From contig NZ_LR590469.1 of the NCBI RefSeq assembly GCF_901472495.1, positions 186,001-250,000 on the forward strand: a stretch of DNA of 64,000 nucleotides, written 5' to 3'. Positions within the stretch are counted from its first letter, which is position 1. Each line of letters starts with the position of its first letter. Shown here in pieces: positions 53,766 to 62,792 of the stretch. The position numbers were made by a program, and so were the translations under genes. Source of the DNA: Yersinia enterocolitica subsp. enterocolitica. Lineage in GTDB: Bacteria; Pseudomonadota; Gammaproteobacteria; Enterobacterales; Enterobacteriaceae. The notes under the pieces were generated by a model that did no database searches, was not told the DNA's origin, and saw only the letters and a program-made list of their open reading frames with translations.

Positions 53766-54896
53766 ATGCAAAAGGTTCGAATCGGCCTTATTGGTACCGG
53801 TTATATTGGTCGCTGTCATGCTATTGCTTATGCGCAGGTTGCGACGGTTTTTCCTTTAAAGGGTTTGCCTGTATTAGAAATGCTGGCAGAGGTCACACCT
53901 GAGTTGGCTCAACAACGAGCTGAAGAATTTGGTTTTTCCCGATCAACTGCAAATTGGCAAGAATTGGTTTCTGACCCAGCTATTGATGTCGTAGATATTT
54001 GTGCGCCAAATTTCTTACACAAAGAAATGGCTCTTGCGGCTATAAACCATGGTAAGCATGTTTATTCCGAAAAACCGCTGGCACTTAATGCCGCAGATGC
54101 CAAAGAAATGGCCGAGGCAGCACGCGCTAAAGGGGTGAAAACGTTGGTGGGATTCAACTATATGAAGAACCCAACTAGCCAGTTAGCCCGCGAGATCATT
54201 GCCAATGGCGAGATTGGCGATATCGTGCATTTTTATGGCACTCATAATGAAGATTATCTGGCAGACCCGCAAACACCGTTGGATTGGCACTGCACTAAGG
54301 CGCAGGCGGGGCTAGGAGCATTAGGTGATTTAGCCGCACACATTGTCAATATGGCCCATTATCTGGTGGGTGATATCACTAATGTATGTGGTGATATGCA
54401 GACGGTGATTAAGCAGCGGCCTGATCCAAAAAATCCCTCATTGTTACGTGAAGTAGAAAATGAAGATCAGGCAAGTGCGCTAGTTCGTTTTGCCAATGGA
54501 GCAATGGGGACTATTGAGACTTCACGTATTGCTTGTGGTCGCAAAATGGGTTTGACCTATGTGGTCACAGGAACCAAAGGCACAATCAGTTATTCCCAAG
54601 AACGAATGGCTGAATTGCAGCTCTATCGCCACGATGAACCCCACTCCAGACAAGGGTTTAAAACACTGCTTACAGGGCCATTGCACCCCGACTATGCAGC
54701 ATTTTGTGTAAGTGCTGGGCATGGTATTGGATTTAACGACCAAAAAACGGTCGAGATCCGTGATTTGATTAACGGAATTGCTGCCGGTGATCGTATGTGG
54801 CCGGATTTCGACGAAGGCTGGAAGGTCTCCAGAGTTCTCGATGCTATTGCTACTTCAGCAGAGGAACTGTGCTGGGTTAATGTAGTTGAAAATTGA
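53766..54896 (+). CDS. Gfo/Idh/MocA family NAD(P)-dependent oxidoreductase
   Basis: 376 residues. The N-terminal Rossmann fold has GLIGTGYIGRCHA near residue 7, and the conserved EKPLAL motif (catalytic-domain Lys) follows at about 100. The C-terminal domain has GALGDLAAHIVNMAHYL with the catalytic Asp and His. Family members oxidise sugars and inositols; the closest I can suggest is an inositol or scyllo-inositol/sugar dehydrogenase type. It is a single gene with GAGGGG before the ATG; no transporter or isomerase is adjacent to narrow the substrate. Confidence 0.85.
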   Translation: MQKVRIGLIGTGYIGRCHAIAYAQVATVFPLKGLPVLEMLAEVTPELAQQRAEEFGFSRSTANWQELVSDPAIDVVDICAPNFLHKEMALAAINHGKHVYSEKPLALNAADAKEMAEAARAKGVKTLVGFNYMKNPTSQLAREIIANGEIGDIVHFYGTHNEDYLADPQTPLDWHCTKAQAGLGALGDLAAHIVNMAHYLVGDITNVCGDMQTVIKQRPDPKNPSLLREVENEDQASALVRFANGAMGTIETSRIACGRKMGLTYVVTGTKGTISYSQERMAELQLYRHDEPHSRQGFKTLLTGPLHPDYAAFCVSAGHGIGFNDQKTVEIRDLINGIAAGDRMWPDFDEGWKVSRVLDAIATSAEELCWVNVVEN

Positions 54897-55052
54897 TGTG
54901 GTTCATCATAGCTCATCGCTTTTTGAGTTTAGTCAGATCAAAGCAAAAGGCGATTATCACATTCTCATATTTACATAGTATTTTAAGTTAGTTAGCAGCA
55001 GGGATCATTAAGCTGATACTGGTGAGAATTATGCCAAGTATGAGTCCTCAAT

Positions 55053-56111
55053 ATGCCTGCTGCTGATACCAAATTTAATCACCGTGGAGCCGGGGCTGCT
55101 TATTATCTTAGCGAGCAACAACGGGCTAGAATAAAACTATTGTCTCGCTCTTGGGTATGGCGGCTGGAATTGCCTACCTGGATATTGATAGGGGTTATTT
55201 ATACTGGCTGGTTTGCTTGTGTTATTTATTGGCAGCAATTAGGCACAGTGCTAGTAAGCATACTGCTAATATTATTTACCGCGTGGTATATGTCACTACA
55301 ACATGAGCTGATTCATGGTCATCCAACTCGCTGGCGAGGGGTAAATCAGCTGTTAGGTACTTTGCCACTGGCAGTATGGTACCCCTATGGTCTTTATCGT
55401 GACTCCCATATTCAACACCATAAAGATGAGGATCTGACTCATCCTGAAAAAGATCCAGAATGCTATTATTACACCGCAAAGCAATGGCAACATTTTCCGC
55501 AATTATTCAAAGGTATTGTTCGTATTAGCAATACCTTTTCTGGCCGATTAATTTTGGGACCCGCGTTAGATATCATCGCCACCATTCGCAGTACAATCCG
55601 TGCTTTTATTACCGGCGATCATCCGGCCATTGCAATGTGGTTGGCTCATTTTGGTTTACTTGGCTTATTGTTTTACTGGATGGCTGGTTATGGTATTTCG
55701 GCTATTTTTTATATTTTGGTAATTAGCTATCCCGCCCTTAGTTTGACCAAGGTAAGATCCTTTTTTGAGCATCGTGTGGCTGAAAACAGCGCAGCACGTT
55801 CTACTCTAAATGAGGCTGCATGGCCATGGCGTCTACTCTTTTTAAACCTCAATTATCATTTGGTTCACCACGATTTACCGGCTTTACCCTGGTATGGATT
55901 GCGCCGGATTTATCTGGAAAGTCGGGTTCAATATCAGCATCGCAGCGAGCAATTTGTGGTGAATGGCTATACTGAATGGTTCGAAGCATTTGTTTTTACA
56001 GCTTTGGAGATAGAAATTCATCCTTTTTACGATAGTGAAAATAAAGCCCCGGCTGAGGAAAGGCTGCACACTGTAATTGACAGGGGAAATGGGCATACCG
56101 AGTCAGTCTAA
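55053..56111 (+). CDS. Membrane fatty acid desaturase
   Basis: 352 residues of the membrane-bound di-iron desaturase/hydroxylase type. The three His boxes are HELIHGH (84-90), HIQHH (119-123) and HLVHHD (269-274), with hydrophobic pairs between them. Such enzymes introduce double bonds or hydroxyls into acyl chains using O2. E. coli has no equivalent membrane desaturase, so this is an accessory function. The start has a poor ribosome-binding site. No electron donor gene is adjacent. Confidence 0.85.
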   Translation: MPAADTKFNHRGAGAAYYLSEQQRARIKLLSRSWVWRLELPTWILIGVIYTGWFACVIYWQQLGTVLVSILLILFTAWYMSLQHELIHGHPTRWRGVNQLLGTLPLAVWYPYGLYRDSHIQHHKDEDLTHPEKDPECYYYTAKQWQHFPQLFKGIVRISNTFSGRLILGPALDIIATIRSTIRAFITGDHPAIAMWLAHFGLLGLLFYWMAGYGISAIFYILVISYPALSLTKVRSFFEHRVAENSAARSTLNEAAWPWRLLFLNLNYHLVHHDLPALPWYGLRRIYLESRVQYQHRSEQFVVNGYTEWFEAFVFTALEIEIHPFYDSENKAPAEERLHTVIDRGNGHTESV

Positions 56112-56262
56112 AGTGACTTATCAAAGTGAAAATGAAGGTATCAGGCCATCTACAAAATCGGAGGTATTGTTTTCACTTATCTGTATTTTGCTGTTGTTAT
56201 ATACAGTAATTTGTGTAATCTTAACAGTCATCCTTGTCAGTAACGCGCGTTTAAATACTTAG
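56089..56262 (+). CDS. Possible small single-helix membrane protein
   Basis: A 57-residue frame (MGIPSQSKVTYQSE...) overlapping the last 23 bp of the desaturase gene in another frame. It has one strong transmembrane segment (SLICILLLLYTVICVILTVI, about 31-50). The spacing of AGGGGA to the ATG is too short to be ideal; a TTG at 56077 is an alternative. If real it is coupled to the desaturase. Confidence 0.45.
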   Translation: MGIPSQSKVTYQSENEGIRPSTKSEVLFSLICILLLLYTVICVILTVILVSNARLNT

Positions 56263-56478
56263 CTATCATACTGTTATCTATAGAAGTGGCAGGCCAGTTA
56301 GCCTAGTCTGACCTGAATAATATATTTAATATCAATTGGTTATTTGGTTTATTTTCGACTAAATCTAATATGGTTGCTGATTTGTTAATGGTTTTGGTTT
56401 TATGCCTTGCTGAAATTGGCATTTCACCGACATTAATGAATGAACTTTCATTAACCCTTGAGCACATAGAGGTAAAGC

Positions 56479-57411
56479 ATGGCAAAGACCTTAACCCGTA
56501 GCCGGATTTTTGCGTTAGCTACAGTAATGTTGGCTGTTTCAGGTGGTGCGTCACAGGCTGCTGATACTGTCCGTGTTGGCTCAAAAATTGATACTGAAGG
56601 CTCATTGCTAGGCAATATTATTGTGCAGGTTCTTGATGCTAACGGGATTAAAACCACCAATAAATCGCAGTTGGGCACCACCAAAGTGGTGCGCGGGGCT
56701 ATCACTGCGGGTGAGATTGATATTTACCCTGAATACACGGGTAATGGTGCCTTTTTCTTCTCTGATGAAAAAGATCCTGCCTGGAAAGATGCGAAAGCAG
56801 GTTATGAAAAAGTAAAAGCACTGGATTATGAGAAAAATAAACTGGTGTGGCTTTCACCGGCACCAGCGAACAATACCTGGACCATTGCTGTTCGCCAGGA
56901 TTTGGCCAGCGCAAATAATTTGAAAACCCTGGATGATTTAGGTAAATGGATTAATGCGGGTGGCAAATTCAAATTGGCGGCCTCAGCTGAGTTTATTGAA
57001 AGACCTGATGCCCTGCCTGCTTTCCAACAAGCATATGGCTTCAAATTGAATCAAGACCAACTCTTATCATTGGCTGGTGGTGATACAGCGGTAACAATTA
57101 AAGCCGCCGCTGAGCAAACCTCGGGAGTGAATGCCGCCATGGCGTATGGCACCGATGGCCCGGTAGCGGCACTAGGTCTGCAAACGTTGGAAGATACTAA
57201 AGGTGTACAACCTATCTATGCGCCAACCCCAATAATCCGTGAAACCACACTGAAAGCGCATCCTAATATCCCTGCTTTGCTTGATCCCGTATTTGCCACT
57301 CTTGATAGTGCAACCTTGCAAAAACTGAATGCTCGTATTGCGGTTGAAGGTCAGGATGCTAAGAAAGTCGCGGCCAATTACCTGAAAGAAAAAGGGTTTG
57401 TAAAAGGATAG
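56479..57411 (+). CDS. osmF: Osmoprotectant ABC transporter, binding protein OsmF
   Basis: 310 residues with a signal peptide ending GGASQA|ADTV (about residue 27). OpuAC/OsmF features: VGSKIDTEGSLLGNII, the ligand-binding EIDIYPEYTGNGAFFF, and FKLAASAEFIERPDALPAFQ in parts. E. coli OsmF (YehZ) binds glycine betaine weakly and is RpoS-induced. First gene of osmF-yehYXW. Start 56479 follows GAGGT. Confidence 0.92.
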   Translation: MAKTLTRSRIFALATVMLAVSGGASQAADTVRVGSKIDTEGSLLGNIIVQVLDANGIKTTNKSQLGTTKVVRGAITAGEIDIYPEYTGNGAFFFSDEKDPAWKDAKAGYEKVKALDYEKNKLVWLSPAPANNTWTIAVRQDLASANNLKTLDDLGKWINAGGKFKLAASAEFIERPDALPAFQQAYGFKLNQDQLLSLAGGDTAVTIKAAAEQTSGVNAAMAYGTDGPVAALGLQTLEDTKGVQPIYAPTPIIRETTLKAHPNIPALLDPVFATLDSATLQKLNARIAVEGQDAKKVAANYLKEKGFVKG

Positions 57412-57519
57412 TCGTGTGTATCAGGGAGGGTGCTATAGCTATCAATATGTATAGCACTCCCCAATAAACAGATAATTCATTGTTTCGTTTAGGATTATCT
57501 GTCATGGAGATAGATTTTT

Positions 57520-58674
57520 ATGTCTGTAAAAAACCGAGTCCTGTTAGCGCTGGTTATTTTGATGATTTTATCAGGAGTCGGGCTTTCTTTTGTCAGCCAT
57601 GCACCCAATCGGTTGATATCAGGGCAGGGAATTTCATTAATATCGTTGATAACAGGGTCAGTTTGGTGGTTGTTAGTACCGATATTGATGCTGGCTAGCT
57701 TCGCTTTCTTTAAACAAAGTACTGTGCTGTATTGGGCCACAGTTTTGATAGCCGAACTGCTGTTATTCGGTTTGTTGTTACTGGCTGGTACAACCGCTAC
57801 ACAACTTGCTGGCGGCGAAGAAAGCCTGGTTCGCACATCTCTAGGCGGTGGGTTCTGGCTGATGAGTGGGATGAGCATTTTGATTGCTATCGATAGTTTG
57901 TCTCGTGCGGTTGTGAATCCTATCTGGCGCAGTATGGCTAATGTTTTGCTGCTTCTGCCCGTCGTAATATTGCTAGCTACCGGGCAACTCGATCAACTGT
58001 CATTGCTGAAAGAATACGTTAATCGGCAAGATGTGTTTAATGATGCATTATGGCAACACCTTCAAATCCTGTTTGCAACGTTAGTGCCAGCAATGTTTTT
58101 GGGTATTCCCCTTGGCCTGTTCTGCTTCCGCTCCACTCGCTTTCAAGTTGCTGTTTTTTCAATATTAAATATTATTCAAACTATTCCATCCATTGCTTTA
58201 TTTGGTCTGCTGATTGCACCTTTGGCTGGGTTGGCTGCGGCTATTCCCTGGCTGGCAGAGCATGGAGTGAGTGGTATCGGGTTAGCGCCAGCGATTGTTG
58301 CACTGGTACTTTATGCTTTATTGCCGCTAGTACGTAATGTAGTTGCCGGGTTAGACGCTGTGCCAGACAGTGTTGTTGAATCGGCACGAGGAATGGGAAT
58401 GACCCGCAGCCAGTTATTCTTTCGGGTGCAGATACCCATTGCCATGCCACTTATTGTATCTGGCGTTCGGATTATTGCCGTGCAGACAGTCGGTTTGGCT
58501 GTTGTCGCCGCACTAATTGGTGCGGGTGGCTTGGGTGCGATTGTATTCCAAGGTTTGCTGAGCAGTGCATTGGATTTGGTGTTGTTGGGTGTAATCCCCG
58601 TGGTAGTGATGGCGGTAGTAGTTGATTCGCTGTTTAAATTCATCGTTATTTTTATGGATACTTCGCATCGATGA
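57520..58674 (+). CDS. yehY: Osmoprotectant-type ABC transporter permease YehY
   Basis: 384 residues: an N-terminal half of about five extra helices, then a ProW-type permease core with VPAMFLGIPLGL, IVALVLYALLPLVRN and the EAA-loop VVESARGMGMTRSQLFFRV. This enlarged form is typical of YehY. Start follows ATGGAG at 57504-57509. Its end overlaps yehX by 4 bp. Confidence 0.9.
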   Translation: MSVKNRVLLALVILMILSGVGLSFVSHAPNRLISGQGISLISLITGSVWWLLVPILMLASFAFFKQSTVLYWATVLIAELLLFGLLLLAGTTATQLAGGEESLVRTSLGGGFWLMSGMSILIAIDSLSRAVVNPIWRSMANVLLLLPVVILLATGQLDQLSLLKEYVNRQDVFNDALWQHLQILFATLVPAMFLGIPLGLFCFRSTRFQVAVFSILNIIQTIPSIALFGLLIAPLAGLAAAIPWLAEHGVSGIGLAPAIVALVLYALLPLVRNVVAGLDAVPDSVVESARGMGMTRSQLFFRVQIPIAMPLIVSGVRIIAVQTVGLAVVAALIGAGGLGAIVFQGLLSSALDLVLLGVIPVVVMAVVVDSLFKFIVIFMDTSHR

Positions 58675-59615
58675 TTCATTTCCATCAGGTAAGTAAATAC
58701 TTTGCCGGTAAACGGGCTGTAGATAATCTAACGTTACAGATCGCAAAAGGGGAATTTACGGTATTGATAGGTACCTCGGGTTCCGGTAAGTCGACCACAC
58801 TAAAAATGATTAACCGACTTATTGAACATGATGAAGGGGAAATTCATTTTGCCGGAGAGGAAATTCGTAATTATAAGCCCGAAGATATACGCCGTCGCAT
58901 GGGTTATGCCATCCAATCAATAGGGCTATTCCCCCATTGGACTGTGGAACGCAATATTGGCACCGTACCACAATTGCTCAAATGGCCTCAGGAGCGTATT
59001 CGACTGCGGGTGATTGAATTGCTTGAGTTATTGCATCTGGATCCAGAACAATTTCTTCATCGTTATCCTCATCAATTATCAGGTGGACAGCAACAAAGGG
59101 TAGGTGTTGCTCGAGCTTTGGCCGCAGATCCAGAAGTATTGCTAATGGACGAACCCTTTGGGGCATTAGACCCAGTGACTCGTTCGGCATTGCAGTTTGA
59201 AATTACCCGTATTCATCAATTATCGGGGCGGACTATTGTGCTGGTTACCCATGATATTGATGAAGCTTTGGCTTTGGCTGACCGTATAGTATTGATGGAT
59301 GGTGGGCGAGTTATCCAACAAGGGACACCTCTGGAAATGTTAACTCAGCCCGCGAATGGCTTTGTGCGTGATTTTTTTGGCCGCAGTGATTTAGGCATTA
59401 AGTTGTTGTCACTCGGGCGAGCCGAACAACGTATCAGGCGCGGTGAAACTATGATAGGGCAGCCCATACTGGGTACAACGAGCTTGCGAGAAGCACTTTC
59501 TCTGTTTGTGTCACGCCAGACAGATAAATTGCTGGTGGCCGATGAACAGGGGCAACCATTGGGGGTACTTTATTTTGCTGATTTGATTGCGGATGTAGAT
59601 AGGGGCGAAGTATGA
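58671..59615 (+). CDS. yehX: Osmoprotectant-type ABC transporter ATPase YehX
   Basis: 314 residues. Walker A GTSGSGKST, Q-loop AIQSIGLFPHW, signature LSGGQQQRVGVARAL, Walker B VLLMDEPFGALDP and H-loop VTHDIDE; the C-terminal 60 residues are CBS-like as in betaine/carnitine ATPases. It overlaps yehY and yehW by 4 bp each. Confidence 0.93.
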   Translation: MIHFHQVSKYFAGKRAVDNLTLQIAKGEFTVLIGTSGSGKSTTLKMINRLIEHDEGEIHFAGEEIRNYKPEDIRRRMGYAIQSIGLFPHWTVERNIGTVPQLLKWPQERIRLRVIELLELLHLDPEQFLHRYPHQLSGGQQQRVGVARALAADPEVLLMDEPFGALDPVTRSALQFEITRIHQLSGRTIVLVTHDIDEALALADRIVLMDGGRVIQQGTPLEMLTQPANGFVRDFFGRSDLGIKLLSLGRAEQRIRRGETMIGQPILGTTSLREALSLFVSRQTDKLLVADEQGQPLGVLYFADLIADVDRGEV

Positions 59616-60442
59616 AACCGACTGACTTCAACATTAGTGAGGATAAAAAGTGTCTAATGGAGAAGCTTAAATCAGGGCTACTGTGCGGGTTAACCGACCC
59701 TCTTTGTTGGGCATTGCTGTTATTGGCTGGTCTGGTTTTTGGTATGACCTCCTTGGGGGGCTTTTTTTCGGCGTTATTCCCAGATCTCGACAGGCCGATA
59801 TATGTGCAAGATACATTTTGGTCACTGGTAGTCGCCCATGTTCTCCTGGTGCTAATTTCCAGCATTATCGCTGTTTTTATTGGGGTGAGCGCCGGTGTTG
59901 CCGTGACACGTCCAGCAGGGAAAGAGTTTCGTTCGGTGGTAGAAACTATTGTCGCGATGGGGCAGACATTTCCCCCTGTAGCGGTGCTTGCTATTGCCGT
60001 GCCGGTGATGGGATTTAGCGAAAAACCCGCGATTATTGCTTTAGTGCTTTATGGTTTATTACCTATTTTACAAGGGGCTATTACAGGTGTTGAGTCTGTT
60101 TCCCGGGATATCCGTGAGGTGGCTGCTGGGGTAGGAATGAGCGCCAGACAGATCTTGTGGCGAGTGGAATTACCGTTGGCTGCCCCGGTTATTGTCGCGG
60201 GGATCCGAACGTCAGTCATTATTAATATTGGTACTGCTGCTATTGCTTCCACTGTAGGGACGAAAACCTTGGGATCGCCAATTATTATTGGACTGAGCGG
60301 ATTTAATACCGCCTATGTTATCCAGGGAGCTATTGTGGTTGCCTTATTGGCGATTATTACCGATATGATCTTTACACGGTGGAATCGGCGTTTATCTCGC
60401 TGGAGAGAATTGCAGTCTCTTCCTGCAGCAAAAAATCACTGA
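59612..60442 (+). CDS. yehW: Osmoprotectant-type ABC transporter permease YehW
   Basis: 276 residues with six helices; GQTFPPVAVLAIAVPVMGF, LVLYGLLPILQGAI and VAAGVGMSARQILWRVELPLAAP (shown in part) mark the ProW/YehW permease. It is somewhat longer than the E. coli protein (243) at the N-terminus, and the later ATG at 59657 (MEKLKSGLLC) is a possible alternative; ATGA overlap with yehX supports 59612. Pairs with YehY. Confidence 0.9.
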   Translation: MKPTDFNISEDKKCLMEKLKSGLLCGLTDPLCWALLLLAGLVFGMTSLGGFFSALFPDLDRPIYVQDTFWSLVVAHVLLVLISSIIAVFIGVSAGVAVTRPAGKEFRSVVETIVAMGQTFPPVAVLAIAVPVMGFSEKPAIIALVLYGLLPILQGAITGVESVSRDIREVAAGVGMSARQILWRVELPLAAPVIVAGIRTSVIINIGTAAIASTVGTKTLGSPIIIGLSGFNTAYVIQGAIVVALLAIITDMIFTRWNRRLSRWRELQSLPAAKNH

Positions 60443-60482
60443 TACTTCGGTTTTTACTACTCTTCTTAAGTAGGTGCTAATA

Positions 60483-61277
60483 TTGATTTCACTGCCGATG
60501 TACGGGGTTCGGCCACCACAAGATGTGCAACCTTTTTGGCAATTATTGTTGCGGCAATTGCACAAACATGGCGTCACGGCAGTTCCCGAGCAATTATGTT
60601 GGCCCTCAGATTTACTACAACATTGGCGTGATCCTACACTGCTTTTGAGTCAGACCTGTGGTTTTCCTCTCGTGACTTTATTACAACAGCAAGTTCAGTT
60701 GGTTGGCGCATTCAGCTATCAATCACCTTATTGCTCAGGGGAGTATTACCGCAGTTTAGTTGTGGTCCGTGCAGATGAAGAAGGGCTGCAGCTTTCTGAC
60801 TTTCGCTATCGTGTCGTTGCATTCAACAGCACAGACTCCCAGTCAGGATATAATGCTTTGCGTGCTTTGATTGCGCCACTGGCGATCAAGGGGAAGTTCT
60901 TTTCTCGTGCAGTAGCTTCGGGTGGACACTATCGTTCTATCGAAATGATTCAACAGCGGCAAGCAGATATTGCCGCGATAGATTGCGTAAGTTTTGCATT
61001 ATTACAGCGTGATAACCCATCAGCGGTTGCCGGATTAAAAATTGTCGCGCAAACCGATATTGCTCCAGGCTTGCCATTGATTACCTCGTTAGCGACATCT
61101 AAAGAGCAGCTAAACCAGATACGTCAGGCCATAACAGCTACTGTCAACTCTCCCGAGGCAAGCTCCGCTAAGGATAAATTATTGATCAAAGAATTTAGCA
61201 CGTTGCCGTGGTCGGCCTATGACGAGATTAAGCAGATGGAAAAAAAGGCTGCGGCATTAGGCGTAATAACGCTTTAA
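60483..61277 (+). CDS. PhnD-like substrate-binding-fold protein without signal peptide
   Basis: About 264 residues resembling the phosphonate/phosphite-binding fold (COG3221): FNSTDSQSGYNALRALI and the SGGHYRSIEMIQQRQADIAAIDCVSF region (given in part) match the PhnD ligand loops. There is no N-terminal signal peptide, so it would stay cytoplasmic. The start is uncertain: TTG 60483 follows AGG by 8 bp; GTG 60474 and ATG 60498 are alternatives. It lies 40 bp after yehW and may be the last gene of that operon. Confidence 0.75.
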   Translation: MISLPMYGVRPPQDVQPFWQLLLRQLHKHGVTAVPEQLCWPSDLLQHWRDPTLLLSQTCGFPLVTLLQQQVQLVGAFSYQSPYCSGEYYRSLVVVRADEEGLQLSDFRYRVVAFNSTDSQSGYNALRALIAPLAIKGKFFSRAVASGGHYRSIEMIQQRQADIAAIDCVSFALLQRDNPSAVAGLKIVAQTDIAPGLPLITSLATSKEQLNQIRQAITATVNSPEASSAKDKLLIKEFSTLPWSAYDEIKQMEKKAAALGVITL

Positions 61278-61332
61278 AACAAGGAATATTGAAGTCCTGA
61301 TTCTTGATGAAGTATGTTGAGGTACAGATATA

Positions 61333-61352
61333 AGACGGCAGTAAAATGCCGT
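61333..61352 (+). terminator. Hairpin after the PhnD-like gene, adjoining YPAL copy 4
   Basis: GACGGCA and TGCCGTC form a perfect 7-bp stem around GTAAAA. The YPAL element begins at the next base, so any T-tract has been displaced. Confidence 0.6.
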
Positions 61353-61509
61353 CAGACTGCTGACGAACTTCAATGGCTCGATCTTGCAAGGTGGGGACAG
61401 GTAGAAGAGTAAAGCATCCGCGCCAGGGATGCTTGTTTTAACAAAAGAAGTACGGCGTCTTGACGATCTGCCTGTTTTCACCGCTGCGGGCACTTTGCCA
61501 TTAACCTCG
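61353..61509. repeat. YPAL-type palindromic element, copy 4 (altered loop)
   Basis: Ends CAGACTGCTGACGAA and TTTGCCATTAACCTCGT resemble copy 3. The arms GTAAAGCATCCGCGCCAGGG and GTACGGCGTCTTGACGATCT are conserved, but the central loop GGCTCGAGCCCCC...GGGGTT found in the other copies is replaced by TGCTTGTTTTAACAAAAGAA. It lies between a terminator hairpin and the stop of a degraded SDR gene. Confidence 0.8.
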
Positions 61510-61531
61510 TCTTAGGCCTGATTATGAATAG

Positions 61532-61666
61532 CTACAGCAGGCCACCGCCGTCAATATCAAGCACGCTACCGGTCATGAAGCTATTTTCCAGTAATAAGAT
61601 ATAGGCGCTAGCAATATCAACTGGTTGGCCTACTCTACCCACTGGCAGTGAAGCACTAACTTTGGG
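61532..61666 (-). pseudogene. Short-chain dehydrogenase, C-terminal remnant
   Basis: About 44 codons: KVSASLPVGRVGQPVDIASA, then YILLLENSFMTGSVLDIDGG and a TAG stop. This is the standard SDR C-terminus (VGRxGxPxDIA ... G.xLDIDGG). The Rossmann and catalytic parts (about 200 residues) are gone. The frame's left neighbour is YPAL copy 4; the break point at about 61666 joins directly to a truncated LysR gene on the other strand. Confidence 0.85.
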
Positions 61667-61668
61667 AC

Positions 61669-62538
61669 TGCGGGAGTTTGTCTGAAGCGGCTCGGCGGTT
61701 GAATATAACACCAGCAGCGGCCAGCATTGCAGTAAAGCGTCTGGAATCACAATTGGGCGTTCGCTTGTTGGTACGCTCAACCCGCAGTTTGCGGCTAACA
61801 GAGGAAGGTATTAGTTATCTGGATAGCGCGCGTATTGCACTAGGGGCATTAATTGAGGGGGAGCAGGCCATTCAGCGGAAAATGACCGGATTATCTGGGG
61901 TTTTGCAACTTTCAGCGCCTTCAGATTTTGGTCGCAATTTATTAGTTAACTGGCTCAATGATTTCAAGCAACAACATCCGCATATTCAATTGCACTTGTT
62001 ACTTAATGATCGTCACGCAGATCTCTTTCGCGAACCCGTGGATATCGCTTTACGTTTTGGCGTGCCGACTGACTCCAGTTTGGTGGCACTACCTATTTTG
62101 TCTCACCATCGGCGGATGCTCTGCGCCAGCCCAGCCTATCTTGCCCGCAATGGTGTGCCGCAAACGCCAGCACAATTGGTGAATCATCAATCGGTGTTAT
62201 ATCAGCGTAATGGCCGCCTTTATAATCAATGGCGATTAATGCGGCAAGACGATATTCAGGAAGTCACTATGTCTGGTGAATACATCAGTGATGATGGTGA
62301 AATTGCCCGGCGTTGGGCACTGGCGGGGCTGGGGATCGCCAATAAAGCCGCTATTGATGTGATTGCGGATATTCGTGCAGGGCGCTTGGTTCAGGTACTA
62401 CCGGACTGGCAGGGTGAGATTTTACCCTTAAATTTATTATGCCCCCACCGCTCACAGGTGTCAGAACGGGTTAGGGGCTTGCAGACTTTTTTGCAGCAGC
62501 GATGCCGCGAATGGATGGGAACTTATGGTGATTCCTGA
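61669..62538 (+). pseudogene. LysR-family regulator lacking its first residues
   Basis: The frame reads CGSLSEAARRLNITPAAASI onward through the helix-turn-helix, linker and a full substrate-binding domain to MGTYGDS (287 residues from TTG 61678). Intact LysR proteins have about 12-16 residues before the GSLSEAARRL block, and these are missing, together with the ATG; a stop codon lies in frame at 61657. A TTG start at 61678 would remove part of helix 1, so DNA binding is doubtful. Divergent SDR and LysR genes are a common pair. Confidence 0.75.
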
Positions 62539-62711
62539 CCGTTATTGGATAAGCCCGCAGGGCCAATATCAGACAATGGGCTGGACTGCGTAGTTTCAGT
62601 TTCATGTGGGGTGGTTGAACGGGTATAAATGTTCAGTCCAGCCAGAAAAACGCCACCTAATGAACTCAGAGCCATTACCGCAATCAGGATAATGAGTGCT
62701 TTTCTCAGCAT
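62523..62711 (-). CDS. Small hypothetical membrane protein
   Basis: 62 residues from MLRKALIILIAVMALSSLGG, one N-terminal hydrophobic segment (about 4-28), then a polar Thr/Ser-rich tail (STTPHETETTQSSPLSD). It overlaps the LysR remnant by 16 bp on the opposite strand. The ribosome-binding site is weak and an ATG four codons upstream is also possible. I do not recognise it. Confidence 0.5.
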   Translation of the reverse strand: MLRKALIILIAVMALSSLGGVFLAGLNIYTRSTTPHETETTQSSPLSDIGPAGLSNNGQESP

Positions 62712-62792
62712 AATTATTTTCACTTTTTATCTAAACAGCGTGAATTATAGCCCGTTGGCTAAATGAAACAACCATGTTGCATTCTCGGACAA

